This document shows, in pieces, positions 41,459 through 50,033 of a DNA stretch of 64,000 nt. Position 1 is the first letter of the stretch; each line of letters starts with the position of its first letter. The notes below the pieces were generated by a model. It searched no databases, was not told the DNA's origin, and saw nothing but the letters and a program-made list of their open reading frames with translations. Position numbers and translations under genes: made by a program. The stretch spans positions 124,001 to 188,000 of the forward strand of contig JAIUNI010000010.1 of the NCBI GenBank assembly GCA_020161935.1, given 5' to 3'. Source of the stretch: Chloroflexota bacterium (lineage in GTDB: Bacteria > Chloroflexota > Anaerolineae > Aggregatilineales > Phototrophicaceae).

Positions 41459-43309
41459 TTAGTGCGAGAAGTACAGCGCATCTTCATGGATGAAGACGTG
41501 CTCGGTCTTATAGCGCACAATCGGGTTGCCGTTCGTGTCCAGCGCCAAGATCGGTTCACCGCTGGCATCCAGCTTCGGCTTACCGTTTTCGACCTGTACT
41601 TCGTTCCAGCTAATGATCATATCGACGCGCTTCAAGTTTCCCTGATTCTGGGTAATGACAATCGCGCCCCATCCGTTGACCAAGTAGTCAGGATGCTCGG
41701 CGATATCTTCTTCCAGAAGCGTCAGCACATGCAGCAGTTCGGGTGCATCACTTGGCACTTCTTTGAAGTCGAACTTGGTAATCGCCAGCTTTTGGTCAGC
41801 CAGCAGGTCAACCAAGCCGTCACCAATCGTCGTCTTGGCGTTCGACAAACCGGTAATGAGGGCAGGCGAGTTAATCAAACCGGTATAGGGCTGCGCCAGT
41901 TCTTCATCGAACGCGGCTACGATGTTCGACGCTTCTGCCGGATCGCCCTCGATCTGACGAGTGGTGTACATGCCGGGGACAAGCTGTTCGAACGGAATGG
42001 GCAGCAGCGCACCGACACGGCTGTGCTGCGGCGGGTACATCAACTCATGCAAGATTTCAGTATCAGGTGATGTTTCGACACCAAACTTTGCCAGACCCAT
42101 GTAGCTCAGGGATGTAATGAACGAGATCAACCCCAAGAAGAAGGTGATAGCAAAGCGGCGGTCGGCGTAGCGGCGGCTGGGCGTGACATCAAGGTACGGC
42201 CAGACGGCGAGTACACCAAGGATGATCGTCGGGAAAATGATACCGAAGAACACCTTATCACCGAGTTTTAGCGCCCCCTGAATCCACAGGAAGTACCACG
42301 GCGCGGTTGTACCGAGCGGTGTCACCTGCGGGTCAGCATGGTGTTCCAGAGGCGCATCGTAGAACCAGATGCACAATACGATGAAGATCAAGGTTGTGAC
42401 CGCGATCCACATGATTTCGCTGGTCAGAACATCGGGGATGAAGTATACGCGCTTGTCCAGCGGCACGCGCTTGGCAGTATCTTCACCGATGTTTTCCTTC
42501 TTCGGCGGCAAGCTGTGACCGTGAACGATCACCTTATAGTAGTGAACGCCGGTAAACACGAACAGCAGGGCAGGCAGTGCCAGAACGTGCAGCAGGTAGA
42601 AGCGGAGCAAACCATTCGCGCCGATGTCCGGGCCACCGCGCAGCAGCAGGTTCAGATTATCGCCGACGATTTGCGGCGGGGTCGCTTCAATCATGGACGC
42701 GCCGATAGTAACCGCCCACAGCGCCAATTGATCCCACGGCAGCAGGTAACCGCTGAAGCTCAAGAAACCGGTGATGGCGAGCAGGATAAGCCCTGTAAAC
42801 CACGTGAATTGTCGCGGTTTCTTATACGACCCGGTAAAGAACGTTCTCGCCATATGGAGCGAGACAATTAGCACCATCGCCTCCGCGCCCAAACGGTGCA
42901 GGTCGCGCACGAGCTGTCCCATCGGCACGTTACTGAGGATCGCCAACATATCGGTGTACGCGACTTCCGGCGATGGGGTGTACCACACCATCAGCAGGAT
43001 ACCGGTGATGGTTTCGAAGAACACGAGATAGGTTGACAACCAGCCCAAACGGAATTCAGGGTACAAGCCCGTCATATCCGCGTGGAAGTAGCTGGGGCGC
43101 ATGTGCAGCCAGAAACCATCTGCGTGGGGTTGCAGGCGCGGGTTCGGCTTGCGGCTTGCGGGTTCACCACGCAGCGCTTCCCGAATATCTTGAATATTCA
43201 TGCCCGCAGTCAAACGTTCCACCGACTCGTCAACGAGTTCGAAAACGGCCTTTTTCAGACCCTTCTCTTTCACGTCATCCAAAAACGATGGGAAAGGCAG
43301 TACTGACAT
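41459..43309 (-). CDS. Cytochrome b, b6-subunit IV fusion with long C-terminal extension
   Basis: This 616-residue protein is the quinol-oxidising membrane subunit of a bc-type complex. Haem ligands are H138/H152 and H241/H256; the second pair has 14 residues between, as in cytochrome b6. Seven membrane helices (about 90-110, 138-158, 168-190, 235-260, 300-318, 350-372, 386-408) fit a b6 plus subunit IV fusion. The Qo-site motif usually written PEWY is APWY (A336-Y339). Residues 411-616 form a soluble extension of no family known to me; with seven helices it should face outside. It follows the Rieske gene. Confidence 0.9.
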   Translation of the reverse strand: MSVLPFPSFLDDVKEKGLKKAVFELVDESVERLTAGMNIQDIREALRGEPASRKPNPRLQPHADGFWLHMRPSYFHADMTGLYPEFRLGWLSTYLVFFETITGILLMVWYTPSPEVAYTDMLAILSNVPMGQLVRDLHRLGAEAMVLIVSLHMARTFFTGSYKKPRQFTWFTGLILLAITGFLSFSGYLLPWDQLALWAVTIGASMIEATPPQIVGDNLNLLLRGGPDIGANGLLRFYLLHVLALPALLFVFTGVHYYKVIVHGHSLPPKKENIGEDTAKRVPLDKRVYFIPDVLTSEIMWIAVTTLIFIVLCIWFYDAPLEHHADPQVTPLGTTAPWYFLWIQGALKLGDKVFFGIIFPTIILGVLAVWPYLDVTPSRRYADRRFAITFFLGLISFITSLSYMGLAKFGVETSPDTEILHELMYPPQHSRVGALLPIPFEQLVPGMYTTRQIEGDPAEASNIVAAFDEELAQPYTGLINSPALITGLSNAKTTIGDGLVDLLADQKLAITKFDFKEVPSDAPELLHVLTLLEEDIAEHPDYLVNGWGAIVITQNQGNLKRVDMIISWNEVQVENGKPKLDASGEPILALDTNGNPIVRYKTEHVFIHEDALYFSH

Positions 43310-43359
43310 AAAACGCTCCTCGTTCAGGTGAGCCGAACGAAATTAAGTGACGAAAAAAT

Positions 43360-43947
43360 TTACCCCTGACCGCTGCGGCGAATACGCGCACCGGTATTAA
43401 TGTCCACTTTCAGGATTTTCTTACCGTTTAACGGGATCGGATCACCGGCATCATTCGTCGAAGCGGTCGAACCATCTTCGAACGTCACCGTCGTCTTAAA
43501 ACGGTCGAGGCTGCGCGGGGCAGGGCCTTCAATATACTTACCGTCCAGTTCGTATTTGGAACCGTGGCACGGGCATTCGAAACGGTTGTTGGTATCCACC
43601 CACTTCGGCAAGCAGCCGAGGTGCGTGCAAACACCGTACAATGCCACAAATCCTTCGGTGGAGGGGTTCGACAGCCAGAAGCGCCCTGAAGGAATGTTCA
43701 GCGGCGCGGCATCCGGGTCAGGAATATCAGACCCTTCGTAGGTGAAAATACCACCGAATTGACCTGCCTTAAAGCGTGGCAGCGCAAACCAAACCAGTCC
43801 GGCTACTGCCTCGCCGAGTAGCAGCGCAATCGAAGCACCCCAGATGTAATACAGAAATTCACGTCTGGTAGGGGCGCTCACCTCAACAGGTGCCGATGGT
43901 TGGATCGGCTTATCTGCCTGCGCTTTCGTTACACTTGCTGTAGCCAT
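43360..43947 (-). CDS. Rieske iron-sulfur protein
   Basis: This 195-residue protein uses the ATG at 43947, which follows GAGGAG at ideal spacing; an ATG six codons earlier is weaker. It has a twin-arginine-like segment (TRREFLYYI), one membrane helix (about residues 34-56) and a Rieske domain with CTHLGC (C107, H109, C112) and CPCHGSKY (C125, C127, H128), holding the 2Fe-2S cluster. It heads the bc/cytochrome c unit; a promoter lies about 145 bases upstream. Confidence 0.92.
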   Translation of the reverse strand: MATASVTKAQADKPIQPSAPVEVSAPTRREFLYYIWGASIALLLGEAVAGLVWFALPRFKAGQFGGIFTYEGSDIPDPDAAPLNIPSGRFWLSNPSTEGFVALYGVCTHLGCLPKWVDTNNRFECPCHGSKYELDGKYIEGPAPRSLDRFKTTVTFEDGSTASTNDAGDPIPLNGKKILKVDINTGARIRRSGQG

Positions 43948-44330
43948 CTCAGACTCCTCAAACATCTTTCATAAAAACAGGCGATAGTTTAGCGCAATTC
44001 AGCAAAAAACACATCTTTTCTGAAATAGAAAATTGGGTCGCTTGCTGTATGGAATCATCTTAAATGGTGTGGGGCTTCACCGTATGTAAAATATATCACA
44101 ATCCCCCGGTCAAGTCAAAAGCGACTTATGTTAAGTTGGAAGTTGATCGCTAGTCATCTTGAATCCATCATTTAGGTAAGAAGTCATGTCCTGCGGGACA
44201 ATTACTTCCCTTTTTGCGGTTTGCCCTTGAACACATCTTGGGATGCTTTTATAGTTGTCAAAATCCCATTCCACAGCCGTTTGAAAGTTGTACCATCCTT
44301 AAAAGATGGCGAAAGTTGTAACCCTACCAA
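43948..44330. other. Divergent intergenic region between Rieske and RNase D genes
   Basis: This 383-base region carries the minus-strand promoter at 44090-44118. Before the RNase D gene it contains a near-repeat (GAAAGTTGTACCATCC at about 44282 and GAAAGTTGTAACCC at about 44310). No convincing small gene is present; a short plus frame from 44221 has no good start. Confidence 0.5.
44090..44118 (-). promoter_or_regulatory. Promoter of the Rieske-cytochrome unit
   Basis: On the minus strand TTGACT (44113-44118) and TATATT (44090-44095) are separated by exactly 17 bases, a good sigma-70-type match. The predicted transcript starts near 44083, leaving a leader of about 135 bases before the Rieske ATG. 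Confidence 0.7.
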
Positions 44331-45479
44331 ATGCATTGGCCGTTCCCTCCCGCAGCGTATATCGAGCATGACAAAGAACTCAAAAAACTCGTTAAGCGCT
44401 TACAAAATGAACCCCTACTGGCGATTGATACCGAATCGAACAGCATGTACGCCTATCAAGAGCGTGTTTGTTTAGTACAGCTTTCAACCCGTACCAACGA
44501 CTATATCCTCGACCCGCTGCGGATCGCCGATATGAGTCCATTAGGGACTTTACTGGCAAATCCTCAGATTGAAAAAGTCTTTCATGCGGCGGAATATGAT
44601 TTGATGTGTTTGAAGCGTGATTACGGCTTCACCGTCGTCAATATGTTCGACACGATGATCGCCGCCCGTATTTGTGGGGTGAAGGCGCTTGGCCTCAACC
44701 GTCTCTTAGCTGAATACTGTGGGGTCGAGGCGGATAAAAGCCACCAGCGCGATGACTGGGGGCAGCGCCCCATCTCGGAAGAAGGGCTGCTCTATGCCCA
44801 GATGGACACCCACTACCTGCCCGAACTGCGTGACAAGCTGCTCGACAAATTGGTAGAGTCGGGACGCATGGAAGAAGCCCAAGAAACTTTCTTAGAGGCT
44901 TCGGCTGTCACCCCGCCAGAGCATCATTTTGACCCTGATGGTTACTGGCGCATGGCTATTCCGGCTGGGCTGAACCGCCGCCAATCGGCGATTTTGCGCG
45001 AACTGTATCTGGCGCGTGAGGTGATTGCCCAAGAACGGGATTGCCCGCCGTACAAGGTCTTTACGGACAAAATGATTTTGGCGATTGCCGAGGCTGGCCC
45101 CCGTTCGTCTCATGAATTGGAACGGGTGCGCGGCTTGCCGGTTGTTGTCGCAAAGCGTTATTCTCATGAGGTGATGCAGGCGGTCGATAAGGGTAAGCGT
45201 ACTCAACTCCCGAACCGTCCCCGCCGTGCGCCGGATGTTGACCCGATTGTCGCCGAACGCTTCACGGCGCTGCGCGATTGGCGGCGTGAACGGGCGGAGC
45301 AGCGTGGTGTCGAATCCGATGTAATTATATCGAAAGATACCCTGTGGGATTTGGCGTTTAAAGCGCCGACAACCATAGCTGAGATGCAGGACATCTCCGG
45401 TTTAGGCCCGTGGCGTTTGGCAACCTATGGTGATGAACTTGCAGTCCTCATACAGCGCCTACGAGCAGAAGGTCTTTAA
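44331..45479 (+). CDS. rnd: Ribonuclease D
   Basis: This 382-residue 3'-to-5' exonuclease has the DEDD nuclease domain: LLAIDTESNSM (D and E of motif I), FHAAEYDLMCL (motif II D) and the YAQMDTHYLPELRD motif III (Y and D). Two HRDC-type helical domains follow (about residues 205-285 and 310-380), as in RNase D. It trims the 3' ends of tRNA and other stable RNAs. Confidence 0.92.
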   Translation: MHWPFPPAAYIEHDKELKKLVKRLQNEPLLAIDTESNSMYAYQERVCLVQLSTRTNDYILDPLRIADMSPLGTLLANPQIEKVFHAAEYDLMCLKRDYGFTVVNMFDTMIAARICGVKALGLNRLLAEYCGVEADKSHQRDDWGQRPISEEGLLYAQMDTHYLPELRDKLLDKLVESGRMEEAQETFLEASAVTPPEHHFDPDGYWRMAIPAGLNRRQSAILRELYLAREVIAQERDCPPYKVFTDKMILAIAEAGPRSSHELERVRGLPVVVAKRYSHEVMQAVDKGKRTQLPNRPRRAPDVDPIVAERFTALRDWRRERAEQRGVESDVIISKDTLWDLAFKAPTTIAEMQDISGLGPWRLATYGDELAVLIQRLRAEGL

Positions 45480-45635
45480 GCCATCAGCCGGTCGAGTTAT
45501 TACAAATTCACTACCTTTCGGTGAGCATCGCGTTTGATTACCTGATTTTCGTAACAATTTTCCCCGCTGCACCTATCCATCTTCATCAGTTTGCGTTAAG
45601 TTTTGTAGTACTTATTTTTGAGTTTGGAATTGATC

Positions 45636-47081
45636 ATGCAAATTACCTTTTATGGCGCGGCACAAACAGTTACCGGTTCACAGCATATGGTCGAGGTGAA
45701 TGGGCTGCGGCTGCTGCTCGACTGCGGGCTTTATCAAGGTAAGCGGTCTGAGGCTGACCAGCGTAATCGCAATTTACCTTTTGACGCGAGCAAGGTGGAC
45801 GTGCTCGTCCTCTCGCACGCGCATACCGATCACGCTGGTAATATCCCCAATTTGGTGAAAAGTGGGTTCAAGGGCGATGTGATCTGCACCCACGCCACCC
45901 GTGATTTGTGCAGCGTCATGTTAATGGACAGCGGGCATATTCAGGAAAGAGATGTGGAGTTTGTCAATAAGCGGCGGAAGAAGCGTGGCGAAGCACCCGT
46001 TGACCCGATCTATACACAGGCGGACGCGGCAGCAAGTTTGAATCGTTTTAGCTCGCAAAGCTACGACCGTCCGCGTTTAATCGCCCCCGGTATATCGGTC
46101 ACTTTTATCGACGCGGGGCATATGCTTGGCAGCGCTTCGGTCATCCTTGATATTGATGACAAGCAGGAAGGGAAGCACGTCCGGTTGGTGTTTAGCGGTG
46201 ACATCGGGCGTAAGGGCATCCCGATTATCCGCGACCCCGTTTCACCGGATTCGGCGGACATCCTGATTATGGAAAGCACCTACGGCGGGCGTACCCATGA
46301 GCCATACTTCGATGCCGAGAAGGAACTCGAACGCATCATCAATAATACCTACCGGCGCGGCGGGAAGATCATCGTTCCGGCGTTTGCCGTCGGGCGGACT
46401 CAGCAGTTGGTCTACACGCTGAACCAACTCGCCGCGAAGGGTGATATTCCACGCCTGCCCATTTACGTGGATAGTCCGCTAGCCGTCAACACGACCGACG
46501 TATTCCGTACCCATCCTGAATGCTTCGATGCCGAAACACAGCAGTTCATTATGCAAGCGGGCGGGAAACGTGACCCGTTCGGTTTCGAGGATTTGCATTA
46601 CACGCGCTCCGTTGAAGACAGCAAACGGCTGAACTTTCTGCTCAATCCGGCGATTATCATCAGCGCCAGCGGCATGGCGGAAACTGGACGTATCCTGCAT
46701 CACCTGAAGAACAACATTGAAGACCGGCGGACAACCGTGTTGATCGTCGGTTGGCAAGCACCGGAAACCCTCGGTCGCCGGTTGGTGGACGGCGAGAAGG
46801 TCGTCAATATCTTCGGCGACAAATACCATGTGAATGCCCAAGTTGAAGTGTTGAACGGCTTTAGCGGTCACGCCGACCACGAGGAACTCCTCGCGTGGGT
46901 GCAGCCGATGACGGCACGAGCGCCCCGCCGGACGTTTTTGGTACACGGTGAATTAGAGGCGGCGAACGCCCTTGCCAGCAGCTTGCGCCAGCGCTATGGA
47001 ATGCAAGTGGACATTCCCGCCTTTAAGCAGTCGTATGAAGTCCATTCCGGCGGTTACGAACAATTCCGCTTGGGCTTGTAA
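45636..47081 (+). CDS. MBL-fold beta-CASP RNA metallo-hydrolase
   Basis: This 481-residue protein starts at the ATG at 45636. It has a metallo-beta-lactamase domain with the zinc motif LSHAHTDHAGN, further ligands in FSGDIGRKG, a beta-CASP domain and a C-terminal RNA-specificity part (SGHADHEELL). It matches the CPSF73/YsH1-like bacterial group, putative endo- or exoribonucleases. It follows RNase D in the same direction, so an RNA-processing pair is plausible. Confidence 0.9.
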   Translation: MQITFYGAAQTVTGSQHMVEVNGLRLLLDCGLYQGKRSEADQRNRNLPFDASKVDVLVLSHAHTDHAGNIPNLVKSGFKGDVICTHATRDLCSVMLMDSGHIQERDVEFVNKRRKKRGEAPVDPIYTQADAAASLNRFSSQSYDRPRLIAPGISVTFIDAGHMLGSASVILDIDDKQEGKHVRLVFSGDIGRKGIPIIRDPVSPDSADILIMESTYGGRTHEPYFDAEKELERIINNTYRRGGKIIVPAFAVGRTQQLVYTLNQLAAKGDIPRLPIYVDSPLAVNTTDVFRTHPECFDAETQQFIMQAGGKRDPFGFEDLHYTRSVEDSKRLNFLLNPAIIISASGMAETGRILHHLKNNIEDRRTTVLIVGWQAPETLGRRLVDGEKVVNIFGDKYHVNAQVEVLNGFSGHADHEELLAWVQPMTARAPRRTFLVHGELEAANALASSLRQRYGMQVDIPAFKQSYEVHSGGYEQFRLGL

Positions 47082-47116
47082 AGTAGATTCTCGTAAATAG
47101 TGAGCGTTTGCATTTA

Positions 47117-47156
47117 TTCCCTCCCTCGTTTACAGGGAGGGTTAGGGTGGGGGTTT
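47117..47156. repeat. CCCTCCCTC...GGGAGGGTTAGGGTGGGG repeat
   Basis: A hairpin-forming C-rich/G-rich pair followed by TTAGGGTGGGG lies between the converging metallo-hydrolase and PPOX-family genes. It is a close copy of 24401-24438. Confidence 0.65.
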
Positions 47157-47166
47157 TGACGACGGA

Positions 47167-47655
47167 CTAGGATTTCGGGTTGAATAGGAAGCGCGTGGCT
47201 GTCGTTAGGAAGTTCGTCCACGCGAGGACTTTATGCGGGACGAGGCGGTAGGTTGCGCCTTCACCCATCCCATATTTTGCCACGTAATCCGCTTCAATCT
47301 TAGACATGATTTCCGCAGGCACATTCGTCGCTGGTTCGGCAGTGCCATGCACGATCACCACTTGATCGCCGCTTTCAAGGTGAGCGATCATCTCGCGGTT
47401 GGTGACGAGATTTTTGGCGTGGCGTGTCATATCACCCCCACTAAAGTACAAGCTGTTTTCGACCCACGCGCCCCACGAGGGGATACAGTGCTGCCGTCCG
47501 TCGGGGTAGGTCGTGATGAGCCAATAGTTACGCGCTTTCTTGAGCTGATCGGTTACCCACGACCAATCGAGCATTCCCTCGTCGGTCGGGGGGACACCAT
47601 ACTCCACTGGAATATCAGGACGGCTGCGGGTGGGTTCAAGCATTGGATTGGTCAT
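47167..47655 (-). CDS. Pyridoxamine 5'-phosphate oxidase family protein
   Basis: This 162-residue protein has the split-barrel flavin-binding fold: KKARNYWLITTYPDGRQHCIPSWGAWVENSLYFSGG, given here as two visible strands, and GDQVVIVHGTAEPA. Members bind FMN, F420 or haem and include oxidases, reductases and nitroimidazole-like enzymes. The cofactor cannot be told from sequence alone. It stands alone. Confidence 0.82.
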   Translation of the reverse strand: MTNPMLEPTRSRPDIPVEYGVPPTDEGMLDWSWVTDQLKKARNYWLITTYPDGRQHCIPSWGAWVENSLYFSGGDMTRHAKNLVTNREMIAHLESGDQVVIVHGTAEPATNVPAEIMSKIEADYVAKYGMGEGATYRLVPHKVLAWTNFLTTATRFLFNPKS

Positions 47656-47804
47656 GGTTCAGTCCTTTCTAATAGCTTGTCTCCAGTTTATGCACCCGTA
47701 CATGACACCTATTGTCATAAATACTGCCGCGTTTAATCTAGCCGTCACGAAAAATTGGCAGTACACTACATCTAATGTTGATGATAGAGACCTCACAATA
47801 AGCT

Positions 47805-48296
47805 ATGTCTGAAAACATCTTTGCACAGGAATGGGTCGATTGCCTCGAAGCACATTACACGCATGTGATCCGCACGAAAGACCATGTGACTGAGCCGTCA
47901 TTGACAATCGTGATGCACAGCGCCGGCTTCACGGATAAGCAGCTCGCCGAACTACGGGTACGGGCCACGATGCATATGGATGATGTCGGGCCAGATTTTG
48001 TGCCTGACCTGCATATCTTGGATGAACACTCGCACAACCACGCGCCAGAAGCGCCTGAGCCAGCCGTTTTCAATATTCCAATTGATTTACCGCCTATGCC
48101 TGAGACCGCAAGTAATGAAGCAGTAGCGGTGGAAGCCGAGGCTGAAAATCTCATGTCTGAAGATGAGCTGGTCGAAGCTGAAGTCGATGCTCAACCGGAG
48201 ATGGTGGAAGCGGAACTTGATGAGGATGAGGTTCCGGCAGAATCAGAACCTGAGGAACCCGACCCTGACGAACCCCAACAATTAAGCCTGTTTTAG
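47805..48296 (+). CDS. Acidic unknown protein ending in a sliding-clamp-binding motif
   Basis: This 163-residue protein has a folded-looking N-terminal part (residues 1-75, with several His and Asp) and a disordered, very acidic tail (about 80-158, rich in Glu, Asp, Ala and Pro). The last residues are PQQLSLF; QLSLF (159-163) matches the consensus peptide (QL[SD]LF) by which replication and repair proteins bind the beta clamp DnaN. The ATG follows a weak ribosome-binding site. It lies seven bases before tadA. No family is known to me for the N-terminal part. Confidence 0.75.
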   Translation: MSENIFAQEWVDCLEAHYTHVIRTKDHVTEPSLTIVMHSAGFTDKQLAELRVRATMHMDDVGPDFVPDLHILDEHSHNHAPEAPEPAVFNIPIDLPPMPETASNEAVAVEAEAENLMSEDELVEAEVDAQPEMVEAELDEDEVPAESEPEEPDPDEPQQLSLF

Positions 48297-48303
48297 TATA
48301 GCT

Positions 48304-48771
48304 ATGACAGATGACGCATATTTTATGCGGCTGGCGCTGGATGAGGCGTTGAAGGCGCTTGAACGCAGTGATGTGCCGATTGGGGCAATCGCCGTACGCG
48401 ATGGGCAGATTATCGGGCGCGGGTATAACGCCCGCGAGCGTGACCAAGACCCGACCGCCCACGCCGAGATGATCGCCTTACGCGAAGCGGCACAGGTGGT
48501 GGGGCATTGGCGCTTGGAAGGGGTGACGCTGTACTGCACCCTTGAACCCTGCGCGATGTGCGCGGGAGCGATGGTACTGGCACGGCTGCCGAGGTTGGTT
48601 TACGCGACGACCGACCCGAAGGCCGGTGCCGGGGGCAGTATTATGAACTTGCTCCAGCACCCGCAGTTGAACCATCAGGTCGAGGTGCATCATGGATTGC
48701 TGGCGGAGGAAGCCGCAAGTTACCTGAAGGCGTTCTTCGCGGCGTTACGGGCGGACGGTCAACGTCACTAA
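48304..48771 (+). CDS. tadA: tRNA-specific adenosine deaminase TadA
   Basis: This 155-residue zinc deaminase converts the wobble adenosine of tRNA-Arg(ACG) to inosine. The catalytic motif is THAEM (H53, E55) and the zinc motif PCAMC (C83, C86). Length and the DVPIGAIAV start match TadA. It follows the acidic clamp-motif gene by seven bases, so the two are probably co-transcribed, and ends at a terminator. Confidence 0.93.
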   Translation: MTDDAYFMRLALDEALKALERSDVPIGAIAVRDGQIIGRGYNARERDQDPTAHAEMIALREAAQVVGHWRLEGVTLYCTLEPCAMCAGAMVLARLPRLVYATTDPKAGAGGSIMNLLQHPQLNHQVEVHHGLLAEEAASYLKAFFAALRADGQRH

Positions 48772-48774
48772 ATG

Positions 48775-48805
48775 AAAAGGCGGATGCCTAATGCTCCGCC
48801 TTTTT
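48775..48805 (+). terminator. Terminator of tadA (probably bidirectional)
   Basis: AAAAGGCGGA and TCCGCCTTTT form a 10-bp stem with a 10-base loop, followed by T-run to 48805, four bases after the tadA stop. On the minus strand it also ends in T residues and can serve the converging GlsB-like gene. Confidence 0.85.
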
Positions 48806-48826
48806 GTGACCACTTCTAACAGCCGA

Positions 48827-49111
48827 TTAGCGGCGACCGCGAACGAGCCGACCGATGTAGATCACGATCACAGCGCCAATGACCGAGATAATCAGGTTGA
48901 TGATGACCCGATCAAGACCACCATCGGGACGGGCAAAGCCCAGCAGCCCCGCCACGAACCCACCAACGACTGAACCAATTAAACCCAGAATGACATCATT
49001 AATGAAGGGCTGATCTTGCGAGCGCATGATTTGACGCGCGAGCGCACCGGCAATCGCTCCGACGATGATCCAACCGACGCAGATGATTGGATTCAGTGTA
49101 AGAAATTCCAT
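48827..49111 (-). CDS. GlsB/YeaQ/YmgE family small membrane protein
   Basis: This 94-residue protein has three glycine-rich membrane helices (about residues 9-27, 41-59, 68-88) with the family pattern GWIIVGAIAGALARQI, LGLIGSVVGGFVAGLLG and a basic end (RLVRGRR). The ATG at 49111 follows GAGGAGG. Members are stress-induced membrane proteins of unclear mechanism. Confidence 0.85.
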   Translation of the reverse strand: MEFLTLNPIICVGWIIVGAIAGALARQIMRSQDQPFINDVILGLIGSVVGGFVAGLLGFARPDGGLDRVIINLIISVIGAVIVIYIGRLVRGRR

Positions 49112-49190
49112 GTGTGCCTCCTCAATAAGATACTTTGAATGGACTATATCGCTATCAACAGTGAACGTCAAATCAATCCCAAAAAGGGCA

Positions 49191-49219
49191 TTCTCAAACC
49201 CATTTTAATCTCTTATAAT
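49191..49219 (+). promoter_or_regulatory. Promoter of tRNA-Ser
   Basis: A perfect TATAAT (49214-49219) lies 9 bases before the mature tRNA 5' end, with TTCTCA (49191-49196; 4 of 6 to TTGACA) 17 bases upstream. The short distance implies a very short 5' leader, which is usual for some single tRNA genes. Confidence 0.6.
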
Positions 49220-49228
49220 GGGAGATAT

Positions 49229-49315
49229 GGAGAGGTGCCGGAGTGGTTGAACGGGCTCGTCTCGAAAACGAGAATAGCCGCAAGGCTATCGAGGGTTCGA
49301 ATCCCTCCCTTTCCG
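49229..49315 (+). tRNA. tRNA-Ser (anticodon CGA)
   Basis: This 87-base class II tRNA folds fully. Acceptor arms GGAGAGG and CCTTTCC pair (one G-U), the D-arm region is GCCGGAGTGGTTGAACGGGC, the anticodon stem CTCGT/ACGAG holds loop CTCGAAA (anticodon CGA), the long variable arm pairs ATAGCC/GGCTAT, and the T arm is GAGGGTTCGAATCCCTC. The discriminator is G, as expected for serine. The 3' CCA is not encoded. It decodes UCG. Confidence 0.96.
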
Positions 49316-49322
49316 CACGTTG

Positions 49323-49351
49323 GGGCAAGCTGTTGAAGGCTTGCTCTTTTT
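49323..49351 (+). terminator. Terminator of tRNA-Ser
   Basis: GCAAGC (49325-49330) and GCTTGC (49339-49344) form a stem followed by TCTTTTTATTT, nine bases after the tRNA. Confidence 0.8.
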
Positions 49352-49386
49352 ATTTGTCTGACAACGAATAGGAAGCGAGTATCCAC

Positions 49387-49917
49387 ATGGGAAACGCACA
49401 ACTGGATCTAGCACGGCGCGAGAAAGACCGTTTGTTTAAGCACAGTTCACAGTCACCGCTTACGCCGGAACAGCAGGACGATTTTATGAGCCTGAGTTAT
49501 TACGATTATAACCCTGAACTTGATCTCAAGCTGACGATTGAACCCATCGCCGACGGCAAGTTTATCTCGCTCCAAACGACGACCGGTGATGCGCGGCAGT
49601 TCAAGCGTTATGGGCGTTTCAGCTTTCCGGTTGAGGGGCAGGATGTCGAGCTAACCTTATATGAAGCCGACTACGGGTTCTTCCTGCCGTTTGTGGATGC
49701 GGGAGCAGGGACAGAGACTTATCCGGCAGGGCGCTACTTGGAACCGGAATACCTCGGCGACAACCGCTTTCACATCGACTTCAACAACGCCTACAACCCG
49801 TACTGCGCCTATGGTGAAGGCTGGAGCTGCCCGATTACCCCACCGGAGAACCGCCTCAAGGTCAACCTCAAGGCCGGTGAAAAGATGCCGCAGGGTGAGT
49901 GGGTGAGTAAGGGGTAG
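49387..49917 (+). CDS. DUF1684 family protein
   Basis: This 176-residue cytoplasmic protein belongs to the DUF1684 family. The hallmark end is present: a RYGRFSFPVEG segment, then DFNNAYNPYCAYGEGWSCPITPPENRLKV, seen here as the NPYCAY and CPITPPENRL blocks with two cysteines. The fold is predicted to be beta-rich. The function of the family is not established. It begins 72 bases after the tRNA gene with GAAGCGAG upstream of the ATG. Confidence 0.82.
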   Translation: MGNAQLDLARREKDRLFKHSSQSPLTPEQQDDFMSLSYYDYNPELDLKLTIEPIADGKFISLQTTTGDARQFKRYGRFSFPVEGQDVELTLYEADYGFFLPFVDAGAGTETYPAGRYLEPEYLGDNRFHIDFNNAYNPYCAYGEGWSCPITPPENRLKVNLKAGEKMPQGEWVSKG

Positions 49918-49939
49918 CACCTATTATCCTTTTGTGCAG

Positions 49940-50030
49940 ACGGACGTGCTGTCTCACGTCCCTACACAAGGCGAGAATCTGGCTTCGTAGGGACAGCAGA
50001 CAGGCTGTCCGCTGTTCCCTTTCGAATAGT
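49940..50030. repeat. GTAGGGAC-type hairpin repeats
   Basis: Between converging genes lie sequences ACGTGCTGTCTCACGTCC and GTAGGGACAGCAGACAGGCTGTCC, which share the GTAGGGAC start with the hairpins at 24195 and 24270. They probably belong to the same dispersed family. Confidence 0.5.
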
Positions 50031-50033
50031 TTC

